The notes under the pieces were generated by a model. The model had not been told where the DNA came from and searched no databases. It was given only the letters and a program-made list of their open reading frames with translations. Of a DNA stretch of 33,537 bases, positions 1-8,245 are shown one piece after another. Location: IMG/VR virus record IMGVR_UViG_3300005253_000678, positions 1 to 33,537 of that record; one strand, 5' to 3'. The stretch is from a virus. The translations under genes were made by a program, and so were the position numbers. How positions within the stretch are numbered: position 1 is the stretch's first letter; each line of letters starts with the position of its first letter.

Positions 1-341
1 AGATATTTACTGATTATGCAAGAAAGCAGGTACCTAAAATAGGAAAAGCCGCGCTTGGTGCACTCGTATTCGGACCAATGCAAATTGGTATTGAGAAGGC
101 TTTTGGTTTCAAACCCCAGATCAATTATTTAGCATTCCTGACTCCAGGATCAGCCGGTATTCGCTTCGGCGCCTCTGCGATGGTCAATATGGCAAAGCAG
201 ATCTATAATAATGCTCTTGATAATTCCTGGAAAAAGAAACTCAGAGAAGCCAGATCTGTCTCAGAAAGAACGGCGGTCATCCGCGAACTCAAGAAGAAAG
301 GATGGAGTTCAGCCAAGATCGCTAAGTTGAGACGGGCTTAG
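1..341 (+). CDS. C-terminal end of a virion-associated protein (5' truncated by window edge)
   Basis: The frame is open from base 3 to the stop at 339-341 with no stop upstream, so this is the end of a longer gene and not a small gene starting at the ATG at 78. About 112 residues are visible. They include a short hydrophobic stretch (ALGALVFG) and a basic, helical C-terminus ending in KIAKLRRA. Its position just before the tail block suggests a large internal virion or ejection protein, but I recognise no domain. The function is inferred from context only. Confidence 0.6.
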   Translation, partial: IFTDYARKQVPKIGKAALGALVFGPMQIGIEKAFGFKPQINYLAFLTPGSAGIRFGASAMVNMAKQIYNNALDNSWKKKLREARSVSERTAVIRELKKKGWSSAKIAKLRRA

Positions 342-421
342 ATCACTTTATCAAACCATTTGAGAAATAGAAATGCTCCCACCATTAGTAGTGGATCTCT
401 AAAAACTTCAAAAATTATCAT
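338..421 (-). CDS. 27-residue single-TM peptide, hypothetical
   Basis: The ORF encodes MIIFEVFRDPLLMVGAFLFL followed by KWFDKVI, a hydrophobic segment with charged ends typical of a one-pass membrane peptide. A GGGGGA purine run lies 7 nt before the ATG. The gene starts 1 nt after the stop of the upstream leftward gene, which suggests translational coupling. Its stop overlaps the stop of the convergent left-edge gene by 3 nt. A holin-like or accessory membrane role is possible but unsupported. It could also be chance. Confidence 0.35.
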   Translation of the reverse strand: MIIFEVFRDPLLMVGAFLFLKWFDKVI

Positions 422-422
422 C

Positions 423-611
423 TCATTTCCCCCTGTTTCTCTCTTCTATTTTCAATAATCTAGTATGAAAATCTTTCATTTCGGCTTGAATATCCCTGCG
501 AAAAGCATCAATTTTAGCCCCAAGATAAAGTGCAGGTACGAGAAAGAATGCTAATACGGTGGCAACTCCTCCTAGCAATCCCGCAATTTCAAACGCTATT
601 TTCCAATCCAT
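423..611 (-). CDS. Small membrane protein, N-terminal TM plus coiled coil
   Basis: The product has 62 residues. A hydrophobic span (AGLLGGVATVLAFFLVPALY) is followed by an amphipathic charged helix (KIDAFRRDIQAEMKDFHTRL) that could form a coiled coil, giving a membrane-anchor-plus-stalk design. The ATG at 611 is chosen over the GTG at 614 because GGAGGG sits 5 nt upstream. It overlaps the upstream gene's TGA by one base. Small proteins of this shape occur near phage lysis or superinfection genes, but no family is recognised. Another TM-plus-coiled-coil protein is on the same strand at 27504-27818. Confidence 0.6.
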   Translation of the reverse strand: MDWKIAFEIAGLLGGVATVLAFFLVPALYLGAKIDAFRRDIQAEMKDFHTRLLKIEERNRGK

Positions 612-994
612 CACTTCCCTCCCGCCTCTTTATTAATTAATTTCTCGTACTTTTCCATCAAAAAGAAAAGCGCGTGAGCAACTTCTTCTACGAGGGGCAT
701 CTCCATCCATCCTATTATTTTTGGTCTAACCCCTTGACATCGAGTACGGTAATCTTGACATCGAGTACGTCCTCTACGTAGTGTCTCATATCTCCCCGTT
801 ATCCAAACAGGGATGGTAACATTTCGAAAAGAAGCTAGCTGCACATGATCGTCTCGCCACTTGACAAGATAAATCCCATTTTTTTGTGGTAATTGTTGTT
901 TAGGATCATTCCATAACATTTCGCCCAACGTTTGTGGCATTTTTCCAAAGAAACTCTTTGAGCCTAGAGAACTTAATGCATCATACCAATCCAT
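611..994 (-). CDS. DUF551-like hypothetical protein
   Basis: This 127-residue protein starts MDWYDAL and contains LPQKNGIYLVKWRDD, then a segment ending IIGWMEMP. That layout (N-terminal W, LP..G.YLV, then a late GW..MP) resembles the DUF551 family of small phage proteins, whose function is unknown. The ATG at 994 follows AGAGG by 6 nt. A GTG one codon earlier is possible. The gene overlaps both neighbours by 1 nt, so 1167-338 reads as one operon. A 16-bp direct repeat (733-748 and 754-769) duplicates seven codons, giving RTRCQDY then RTRCQGV. Confidence 0.6.
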   Translation of the reverse strand: MDWYDALSSLGSKSFFGKMPQTLGEMLWNDPKQQLPQKNGIYLVKWRDDHVQLASFRNVTIPVWITGRYETLRRGRTRCQDYRTRCQGVRPKIIGWMEMPLVEEVAHALFFLMEKYEKLINKEAGGK

Positions 995-1167
995 CACTCA
1001 CCTCTTGGTGGTTTAAGATAACTTTCTTCGGTTCTAAGACGATCATAGAGCCATCTTGCGATCATTACTTTCAATGTCTGATTCTTTAAGGCAGCGATTG
1101 ACTTGATTCTTGAAAAAATTTCTATATCAAGATCAATAGACAGTCTCTTCTCTTTCAAAGGTATCAT
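994..1167 (-). CDS. Ribbon-helix-helix-like small regulator candidate
   Basis: The 57-residue product contains KRLSIDLDIEIFSRIKSIA followed by a second helix (KNQTLKVMIARWLYDRL). A short beta strand followed by two helices with these spacings is the Arc/MetJ/CopG-type RHH pattern for DNA binding. The ATG at 1167 is preferred because AGGGA lies 7 nt upstream. A longer TTG-initiated form reaching 1218 is possible. It is the first gene of the leftward cluster and faces the tail-fibre operon across about 107 bp, so it may regulate one or both. Confidence 0.55.
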   Translation of the reverse strand: MIPLKEKRLSIDLDIEIFSRIKSIAALKNQTLKVMIARWLYDRLRTEESYLKPPRGE

Positions 1168-1222
1168 TTCCTGTTTCCCTGGTTTTCCACACGTTAGCAC
1201 CTTTTCTCTTTTTTTCAAAGAT

Positions 1223-1240
1223 TAAAATAATTACTATACA
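1223..1240 (+). promoter_or_regulatory. Candidate promoter-like AT-rich motif before tail block
   Basis: TAAAATAATTACTATACA matches 12 of 18 positions of the motif at 27150-27167. It lies 34 nt before the tail-fibre start, in the divergent gap. It also holds a TATACA that could act as an ordinary -10 box. This is a weak member of the motif set. Confidence 0.3.
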
Positions 1241-1274
1241 TTCAAATAAAGATTTACCATCAAGGAGAGGTAGA

Positions 1275-4010
1275 ATGGCCAAAACAACAAGAGGGTACAG
1301 CTTAGGCTCCCCACTAGAGAATATTTTTCCCGAACCCGTTGTTAGCACACGCAATCCAACCGCAAGCGATACGAATTTCGAGCTTGGTCAGGTTTGGGTG
1401 AACACCGCCGCGGCAGCATCATATATCCTGAACCAACTTTCAGGCGGTACTGCCACATGGACTCTGATGTCTCCAGGAGCTTCAGATGTCGATTCCTTGA
1501 CAGGGGACGGAGGCGGAGCGATTGCTCCTACAGGAGGGACATTGATTCTCGCCGGTGGCACAAACCTTACAACAGCAGGAACAGGCGGCCCAGGAACCAT
1601 TACATTTAATATGGATGCGGCCATCACGTTGGCAACCTCGGTAACTTCGCCGATCTATACTTCGGCAGCGGCATTAGACATTAATGTGGCCGCCGGATCT
1701 GATATCACAATCCAAATGGGTGATGCGGCTGGTGCAAACGTCATCGATTTTGAAGATTCAGCGAGTGCAACGGTTGCAACTCTTGATTCTGACGGAACTC
1801 TAACGGTCGTCAACTTGGATGGTATCATTGGTGCTACCACTCCTGCTGCTGGAACTTTTGTAACTGCGACTGCTAATACATCGGTCATTGCCCCATTATT
1901 TACTGCGGCAGCAGCTGATGCGTTGATTCAGGCAGGTGGGGCGAATGATGTAGTTGTAAGACTTGGGGATAATGCAGGCGCAACATTCTTTAGAGTTCAA
2001 GATAGTGACGATGCTGATGTCTACACTGTAGATTCGGACGGTGCTCATACAGCTTTTGCAGGGTTAGTCGTTACAGGAGCATTTACTCAAACAGCAGGGG
2101 CTGTAAGTCTTGGAGACGATGCTACGGTAAATCCTGTTGATATTGGTACTGGAGCGGCTTTAAAAGTTGTAACAATTGGTTCAGTTTCGGCCGCTTCTTC
2201 ATTAGATTTACTTGCCGGCACAGGAAATTTCTCTTTAGAAGGTAACATCGCTTCTACCTATACCATTTCGGGAACGGGTGTTAATACCGGCACAATCATT
2301 ATAGGAGGAGGTACTGGCGATCAAACACTTAATTTAATGAACAGTACGGGCGATAAAACCGTCAATATAGCTACAGGCGGAACTAATAATACTGTAGCCA
2401 TAGGAAATGTTGGGGGTACTTCCGGAACATTTCTAGATGGTGGCTCTGCTGGTATAGGACTTGCAGCTTTCAATGGTGGTAATATTCTTATTGATTCCGA
2501 CGCTGGGACTGTTCTCTTAGATTCTAGTGGAGTATTAGAACTTAACTCTTCAGCAGGTGTGATTTCGATCGGTAATGATGCTGATGCCCAAAACATGAAT
2601 TTCGGTACCGGAGCTGCTCAGCGCGATATTATCGTGGGCAACGTGACGGGTACGACCAGTGTCGTAGTGGATGTTGGAACGGGAGCAGCCAGTTTTGGTG
2701 TCTCGGCCACCGTACATACGACCACATTGGGTTCAGTTACAGGCGCATCTGCTACTACGATCCAATCTGGGACAGGAGGAATAGCGATTAATGGAGTTGG
2801 AGGAGGAGGCGCTAATATTGATATCGACTGCACCGGTCAATTACAAATTAACTCCTCAGGTTCCACGATTGATATCGGTAATGATGCCGTGGCCGCAAAT
2901 ATGAATATCGGAACGGGCGCAGCTGCTCGAACAATTACTATTGGAAATAACGTAGGTGCGACCGATGTTGATATTATTGCGGGTACTGTCACTGTCACTA
3001 CGGCTGGTGGTGGCTTTGATTTAACGACAGTAACAGGAGGCAATATCGATTTCACTTCGGCGGGCACCTTTCTTTTAGATTCTGTAGGCGTCTTGGAATT
3101 CAATTCCTCAGCAGGTGTGATTTCGATCGGTAATGATGATATCGACCAGGCGGTTAATTTGGGTACTGATGGAGAAAGAACTGTAACTGTTGGGTCAACA
3201 AATGGCGCCGCAGAGTTAGTCCTTCAATCTGGTACTACAGATATCACTGTCACGGGAGTTGTGAAAGAGATTAACGCTGAGTTCCTCAGCCGTTCTGGCG
3301 ATGATATCACCTTCACCCAGTCACCATTAACATGTACCGCTGCTGATACAGGAGGCGTTGCTACTGGAGCAACTGGTGATTTGAACCTATTATCGTTCCA
3401 AGAAGGAATTGTAATGGAACAATTCGTCATTGGAGCAGGCCAGACTATAATCAAACCAGTTATGACAGCAACAGGCTTGTTAATCTCTGGAGATGAAACC
3501 AATGTTGAAGGATATGAATATAACTATGGGGCTGCAAGGGCAAACTCTAGGCATAGCTTCACCATTGGAACAAGTGCAGCCTTCTTCATGGAAATGTCTT
3601 TCCGTGCAGATGATATATCAGGACTAGAACCTGCTTTATTTGGATTTAGAATTACTCAAGCAAACCAAGCGCAGGGGAATTTAGCTAACTACACAGACTT
3701 TGCAGGGTATGGCTTAAATGATGCTGTTGCAGGTGGAGATGCTGTAATTCAAACCCAGCTTAACACCACAGGCATCAATTCCACCGATACCAATGATGCT
3801 TGGGCTGACGGAGCTACCCACACACTCGCAATGTTAGTAAGTGGAGCAGGAGTTGTCACATTTACTTTTGATGGGGGCGCGCCCACAGCCACACAAGTTT
3901 ACTCGTTTGATAATGGCGACGTCGTGCATCCGTTCTGGAGACACGAGTTCAACGCAGCTATCCCAGATGCGATTGAATGGTTGAGCATGAAAATTGGATT
4001 CCAAGCCTAA
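1275..4010 (+). CDS. Large repetitive tail fibre / appendage protein
   Basis: This is a 911-residue, Gly/Ala/Thr/Ser/Asp-rich protein with many degenerate repeats of about 25 residues. Recurring elements are SIGNDAD, the IGTGAA(A/Q)R segment and TIGNV(T)G, as in trimeric beta-structured phage fibres. After about residue 690 the style changes to a globular, LamG-like segment with FGFRITQANQA and VVTFTFDGGAPTATQVY, which may be the receptor-binding or capping domain. The strong ribosome site GGAGAGG lies 4 nt before the ATG. It opens a rightward tail operon. The role is inferred from composition, repeats and context. Confidence 0.7.
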   Translation: MAKTTRGYSLGSPLENIFPEPVVSTRNPTASDTNFELGQVWVNTAAAASYILNQLSGGTATWTLMSPGASDVDSLTGDGGGAIAPTGGTLILAGGTNLTTAGTGGPGTITFNMDAAITLATSVTSPIYTSAAALDINVAAGSDITIQMGDAAGANVIDFEDSASATVATLDSDGTLTVVNLDGIIGATTPAAGTFVTATANTSVIAPLFTAAAADALIQAGGANDVVVRLGDNAGATFFRVQDSDDADVYTVDSDGAHTAFAGLVVTGAFTQTAGAVSLGDDATVNPVDIGTGAALKVVTIGSVSAASSLDLLAGTGNFSLEGNIASTYTISGTGVNTGTIIIGGGTGDQTLNLMNSTGDKTVNIATGGTNNTVAIGNVGGTSGTFLDGGSAGIGLAAFNGGNILIDSDAGTVLLDSSGVLELNSSAGVISIGNDADAQNMNFGTGAAQRDIIVGNVTGTTSVVVDVGTGAASFGVSATVHTTTLGSVTGASATTIQSGTGGIAINGVGGGGANIDIDCTGQLQINSSGSTIDIGNDAVAANMNIGTGAAARTITIGNNVGATDVDIIAGTVTVTTAGGGFDLTTVTGGNIDFTSAGTFLLDSVGVLEFNSSAGVISIGNDDIDQAVNLGTDGERTVTVGSTNGAAELVLQSGTTDITVTGVVKEINAEFLSRSGDDITFTQSPLTCTAADTGGVATGATGDLNLLSFQEGIVMEQFVIGAGQTIIKPVMTATGLLISGDETNVEGYEYNYGAARANSRHSFTIGTSAAFFMEMSFRADDISGLEPALFGFRITQANQAQGNLANYTDFAGYGLNDAVAGGDAVIQTQLNTTGINSTDTNDAWADGATHTLAMLVSGAGVVTFTFDGGAPTATQVYSFDNGDVVHPFWRHEFNAAIPDAIEWLSMKIGFQA
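2550..3138 (+). repeat. Exact 31-bp internal repeat in tail-fibre gene
   Basis: Bases 2550-2580 and 3108-3138 are identical over 31 bp and encode SAGVISIGND in the same frame. The surrounding repeats are only similar at the protein level, so this identity points to recent internal duplication or gene conversion. Confidence 0.8.
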
Positions 4011-4031
4011 TGATTAACAAAGGAGAATGAA

Positions 4032-4361
4032 ATGAGTGGTTTAAACAGCGCACGTTTTGCCGAAGAACTTACTTATGATACCTCCGGGGGCACTGGTGCA
4101 TATCAGGCTTTCTCGGATGTTTTACAAGAAAATCCTGCCATGATCCTGTTTGATAATCAATCAAATGTAGCTGTAATCATCTCTGATGATGGCACCACAA
4201 ATGGTAAAACTTTTGTCGCAGGTGAAGCTATAGTATTGGATTTACGAACAAATAAAGAACTCACAGCGGATGACATGAGTTGGCGTAAATTAACACAGTT
4301 CTTTGCAAATAGTGCAGCAGGAACTGGCTTTTTTAGAATTTCATATGTGTATAGCTCATGA
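4032..4361 (+). CDS. Small structural/tail-associated protein, hypothetical
   Basis: The product has 109 residues starting MSGLNSARFAEELTYDTSGG, with a beta-rich core (PAMILFDNQSNVAVIISDDG, then FRISYVYSS at the end). It looks like a compact one-domain phage beta-sandwich. GGAG is 6 nt before the ATG. It sits between two large tail genes, and its stop overlaps the next start (ATGA), so it is co-translated with the tail module. It may be a fibre connector, trimerisation or accessory subunit. No family is recognised. Confidence 0.6.
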   Translation: MSGLNSARFAEELTYDTSGGTGAYQAFSDVLQENPAMILFDNQSNVAVIISDDGTTNGKTFVAGEAIVLDLRTNKELTADDMSWRKLTQFFANSAAGTGFFRISYVYSS

Positions 4362-5950
4362 GCCAAATATTTAAAGATAGCGGTGGAACGGTTGCTCCAG
4401 ACGTGGAATTTTTGACAGGGGATTCCGGCGGACCTGTGCCGCCTGATGCAGCGTTTAATATTGATATCTTGGGCAATCCTGATATCGACATGGTGGGGAC
4501 TCCTGGGACCAATTCGTTCCAGATGACGAACCTGACAAAACTGACGCCTTTCGTGGTAGGGGCTGCGGGAGAGGCTGCTTATACAACTATTCAAGCGGCT
4601 TTAGACGCTGCCAATGCAGCTGGAGGAGGAGCCGTTTATATTCAGCCAGGCTCTTACACTGAGGATTTAACTCTTTACACAAATGTTTCGATGACAGCGG
4701 CCGAAGGAAACGTCGATACAATAAACGTAAGTATTACAGGAACTCATACCCCTCCAATCGGGAATGGTCCCTTGAGTTTCTTTCACATAAACTTTTTTGG
4801 GGGTTCCTCCATTTTCTTTTCAGCTGCTGCTGGAGAAGCCTACATGGTATGCGAAACTTGTAATTTTATCCTTTCCTCTGATGGATATGTTTTTGATTTG
4901 GATAATTGGGTAGGCCCGACGGGGTTGGTAACCGGAATAGCCGGGGTCGCTATGGCGAATTCTGGTGATTTATCTATAGCCGAAAGCGGATTTATCAAAA
5001 ATAGTGTAGGAGGAATGGGAGTTGTTCTAATTAATAGTTATATAGGAGCTTTGCTCGGAGCGGGAGGAACTCCTATGCTACTATCTGGGGAATTTCAAAT
5101 GTCCCTCTCCGATGTATTTTGTCCAGTAATCATGACTGGAGGAACAGGATCTTTTATTGAACAGTGTGGTTTTCATGTTGGCACTGTCACACTTGGTGGT
5201 ACTTCTAGCGGATCTATTTATAATTGCAACTTTACGGGTTATACCGTAGCCGCTATTGATATGGCTTCTTCAGCTACTTGGAAATTAGGAACTACATCTA
5301 TTGATAGTAGCAATGATCCCGCTATCGATGGAACCGGAGCTGGTACTTTAGAACTTTCTGGGATTTCTTTCATGGATAACGCCAATATTGCAGCTACAGT
5401 TACCTTAAATAAAAGAGTTCTAGAGGCGGGCATAGGTTATTTCGATAATTTAAGTTTTGACCAGGGTACCAGTACGGTCGACACCGACGGTGAACTCATC
5501 ATTGGGTCAACCGGAAACAATCCTCAGATTTCAACTCTCACCGAGGGCACAGGTATTACCATCATAAATGGTCCTGGTTCCATTACGATTGCAAATACAG
5601 GTCAGACTGATGCCACAGGTCAAACAATTGGAGCTGTTACCGATGATGTAATAACTTTTGCTTTAGGAGCAACTGCTGGAACATTTACTTTAGAGGCTCG
5701 CGTAGCCGGTTTTGAATCAACTGGACCATCGGGCTGCGGTTATCAATTATTCGGCACTGTTAGAACAACGGGAGCAGCAGCAACGCTTGTAGGGACACCG
5801 GATCAAGTAGCCAACGAAGATGCAGTATTAGCGGCGGCTGATGCAGACATAGTTGTTGCAGGAAACAATGCAATAATTCGCGTTACGGGTGTGGTTGCTC
5901 TCACTCTCGAGTGGGGCGCTCATCTAGAAATTACAGAAATTACGCCTTAA
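4358..5950 (+). CDS. Tail spike-like protein with pectin-lyase/beta-helix fold
   Basis: This is a 530-residue protein. Residues about 73-105 (TTIQAALDAANAAGGGAVYI, then PGSYTEDLTLY) match the start of the pectate-lyase-like right-handed beta-helix that phage tail spikes use to bind or cleave surface polysaccharide. The next 200 residues are short beta strands with Gly and Asn turns. The C-terminal third (SGCGYQLFGTVRTTGAAATL) looks like a separate beta cap. No catalytic residues can be assigned by eye. The start overlaps the preceding stop as ATGA. Confidence 0.65.
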   Translation: MSQIFKDSGGTVAPDVEFLTGDSGGPVPPDAAFNIDILGNPDIDMVGTPGTNSFQMTNLTKLTPFVVGAAGEAAYTTIQAALDAANAAGGGAVYIQPGSYTEDLTLYTNVSMTAAEGNVDTINVSITGTHTPPIGNGPLSFFHINFFGGSSIFFSAAAGEAYMVCETCNFILSSDGYVFDLDNWVGPTGLVTGIAGVAMANSGDLSIAESGFIKNSVGGMGVVLINSYIGALLGAGGTPMLLSGEFQMSLSDVFCPVIMTGGTGSFIEQCGFHVGTVTLGGTSSGSIYNCNFTGYTVAAIDMASSATWKLGTTSIDSSNDPAIDGTGAGTLELSGISFMDNANIAATVTLNKRVLEAGIGYFDNLSFDQGTSTVDTDGELIIGSTGNNPQISTLTEGTGITIINGPGSITIANTGQTDATGQTIGAVTDDVITFALGATAGTFTLEARVAGFESTGPSGCGYQLFGTVRTTGAAATLVGTPDQVANEDAVLAAADADIVVAGNNAIIRVTGVVALTLEWGAHLEITEITP

Positions 5951-5959
5951 GAGGAAATT

Positions 5960-7885
5960 ATGGCTGGTATACGGAATGATGTTTTTTTCGGAAGTGGACT
6001 TATATTAACTGATGACGGTGCGGGCGCTCAAGATGTAATCCAGATAACACCTGTTACTGCAATTGGAGGTGTTGAGTGGAAAGGAATTGATCTTGATGCA
6101 AGTAATATAGATCCAACAGCCACAGGAGCAACACTCGTAGGAGCTGATCTAAATTTATCCGGCGTGTCGTTAGCTAACGATCCGATCATGGATGGTCTTT
6201 TGATTCAGATGCCCTCCCCTTTTTCTGGAGTAGAAGAAAAACACGGTATACGTGTAGAAGGTTTTGGCTCGACGATCAAGATTTGTGATGGAGATGATAA
6301 CCGTGCCATTAGTGCGGATGGTGAGATACATATAGATTTTGATGCAAGTGGGTTAGCGGCTGCTGAGATTGTAACTGTTTTTGATGGGGTAGTCGCATTA
6401 GGAACTGCAACAGATGGCCATGTGCATGCTTTAGATATTAGCACATCGGGAACGGGTTCGGTCGAAGTCATCGCAGTTTCTACCCATCCTGGAGTCGATG
6501 TTATCCACCAACATATCGGGACTTCGGGAGCTATAGATCAAGGATGGATTGAACTGGGTGCAGGTGGCTTCACGGATTCCACGGCGGCTTTCAATGCGGC
6601 TGTTCCCGATTTGGCCATCTTCGTTAATAACACCGATATGATCTACATTGGAATGACTGCATCATTTGACCACCTAGATGTGGTGCTGGATACCATCGCC
6701 AGCAAGGATTTACGTCCAGATTTTGCTTATTCCACAGGCGCTGGATTTTCAGCTTTTTCTCCTTCGGATGAGACCAATGGCTTTCAACAAAATGGATCTA
6801 TCTTTTGGGATTCAACTACTTTAGCAGGTTTTGCAGCCCGCGTTGTAAACGGATCAGCTAACCTTTTCTTCATCCGGATCACAAGAGATCGAGCAGGAGC
6901 TTTGACCAATCCAATTGAGTCTACGATTCAAGCTTTATCGGCTACTGAGTTTGAGTGGAGTGCAGCTGGTGATATCGAGGTAAACTCTGTTCTTGCTGGC
7001 ATAAGCAACACAGGCGCAACCAATACTATCAAACTACAAAATCCTTCAGATACGGCAAGTTCGTCTTCTCAGATCGAGGTTTCTGTGGGAGGCATTTCAG
7101 CGGGCGATCCTTGGGTTCAGTGGTCGGTTGGAGCGACACAATCTTGGAGTGCAGGGATACATAACTCTGATTCTGATAAATTTAAGATTACTACTGATGG
7201 CGATGCAACTGTCGATCCCTCTTCGGGAACCGAAGTTATGGTCTCAACAGTGGCGGGCGCGATCTCTTTCCCCAATGCTAGTTTAACTGAACATGGAGTG
7301 ATGATAGGAGGGGCATCAGGATTACTAGCTACCACAGCGGTGGGAAATGCTGCTCAAGTATTAACTTCTAATGGAGCGGGGAATGATCCTACTTTTCAGG
7401 CACCTGCGAGCGGAGGAGGGGGCACTTTGGGAACGCCCCAGCTTACGACTTCTGGGACTACTAAACTTTTTACGGGTATTTCCTCCTCGGCTAAAATGAT
7501 TCTTTTTAATTTAGATCAAGTTTCATTATCGGCTGTCGATGAATTAACCCTACAAATTGGAGATGCGGGCGGTTTAGAAGCGGCTGGCTATGTAGGTGTT
7601 ACTGAAGATAGGACCGGCGGAAGTGCCACTTGGAATACTTTTGCTCAACTCTCAGTATCATCTACTAGTGGGGATACGCGGGGAGGAATTGTTACCCTTA
7701 CTCTTCTTGATTCTTCCACGAATACATGGAGTATTTCAGTGTCAGTATCAGGAACAGCAAGTGATGATGCTAATTTTGGAAGTGGAAGTAAATCTCTCTC
7801 AGCCACACTAGATAGAATACAACTCGCTGCAACCGGTGGCGATACATTTGATAACGGGAAAGTAAATATTTTGGTTTACGAATAA
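5960..7885 (+). CDS. Tail fibre/appendage protein
   Basis: The product has 641 residues and begins MAGIRNDVFFGSG. It is beta-rich and Gly/Asp/Thr-rich, with segments typical of fibre shafts (IHIDFDASGLAAAEIVTVFD, ALDISTSGTGSVEVIAV) and a glycine hinge (ASGGGGTLGTP) near residue 490. A distal domain of about 150 residues follows and could be the receptor-binding tip. GAGGA lies 4 nt before the ATG, 9 nt after the previous stop, so it is the last large gene of the tail operon. The assignment rests on composition and position. Confidence 0.6.
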   Translation: MAGIRNDVFFGSGLILTDDGAGAQDVIQITPVTAIGGVEWKGIDLDASNIDPTATGATLVGADLNLSGVSLANDPIMDGLLIQMPSPFSGVEEKHGIRVEGFGSTIKICDGDDNRAISADGEIHIDFDASGLAAAEIVTVFDGVVALGTATDGHVHALDISTSGTGSVEVIAVSTHPGVDVIHQHIGTSGAIDQGWIELGAGGFTDSTAAFNAAVPDLAIFVNNTDMIYIGMTASFDHLDVVLDTIASKDLRPDFAYSTGAGFSAFSPSDETNGFQQNGSIFWDSTTLAGFAARVVNGSANLFFIRITRDRAGALTNPIESTIQALSATEFEWSAAGDIEVNSVLAGISNTGATNTIKLQNPSDTASSSSQIEVSVGGISAGDPWVQWSVGATQSWSAGIHNSDSDKFKITTDGDATVDPSSGTEVMVSTVAGAISFPNASLTEHGVMIGGASGLLATTAVGNAAQVLTSNGAGNDPTFQAPASGGGGTLGTPQLTTSGTTKLFTGISSSAKMILFNLDQVSLSAVDELTLQIGDAGGLEAAGYVGVTEDRTGGSATWNTFAQLSVSSTSGDTRGGIVTLTLLDSSTNTWSISVSVSGTASDDANFGSGSKSLSATLDRIQLAATGGDTFDNGKVNILVYE

Positions 7886-7890
7886 CGAGT

Positions 7891-7910
7891 TTAAATTTAG
7901 ACTTGTCACA
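7891..7910 (+). promoter_or_regulatory. Candidate AT-rich phage promoter-like motif
   Basis: TTAAATTTAGACTTGTCACA lies 33 nt before the gene at 7943 and resembles the motif copies at 18224, 27150 and 27881 (shared core AAATTT-N-ACTT). It includes TTGTCA, a plausible -35 element. Confidence 0.35.
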
Positions 7911-7942
7911 CTATATGAAAGAAACCTACACATAGGAATCCC

Positions 7943-8176
7943 ATGAAAAAGATATCAGTCCTTGTATCCACAGGTGGCATCGCATCGTTCCTGTTGGAAG
8001 ATGACCAAGCTGATGAGCTAAAAAAGAAAGTCGAGGCAGGAGTGGGTAATCTCACCTCATTCACCAAAGATTCTTATACCTGGATGAACATTCGACATGT
8101 TGTTCAGATTGCTATACATGAATATATAGAGCCTTCAGAAAAAGAAGAAGACTCCGAAGAATCTCCCAAGACCTAA
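7943..8176 (+). CDS. Small acidic hypothetical protein
   Basis: This 77-residue protein starts MKKISVLVSTGGIASFLLED and has an acidic tail rich in Glu, Ser and Asp. A GGA is 6 nt before the ATG. It follows the tail block after a 57-bp gap that carries its own promoter-like motif, and a terminator ends about 70 nt after its stop, so it may be a monocistronic unit. No domain or function is recognised. It might be a late accessory protein. Confidence 0.55.
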   Translation: MKKISVLVSTGGIASFLLEDDQADELKKKVEAGVGNLTSFTKDSYTWMNIRHVVQIAIHEYIEPSEKEEDSEESPKT

Positions 8177-8212
8177 TATACTCCCAAAGAAACGATTCGC
8201 ATCGTGAAACAG

Positions 8213-8245
8213 CCGGAAGGGCATCTCACCCCTCCGGTTTTTTTT
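8213..8245 (+). terminator. Rho-independent terminator
   Basis: A 9-bp stem with one mismatch (CCGGAAGGG with CCCCTCCGG, loop CATCTCA) is followed by eight T residues. It ends rightward transcription from the tail side. The last T residues overlap the stop codon of the convergent recT-like gene. Confidence 0.85.

Noticed and set aside
4157-4594. 145-residue minus-strand frame in the tail block
   Set aside because: It spans the junction of two coupled plus-strand genes and has no motif or start signal.
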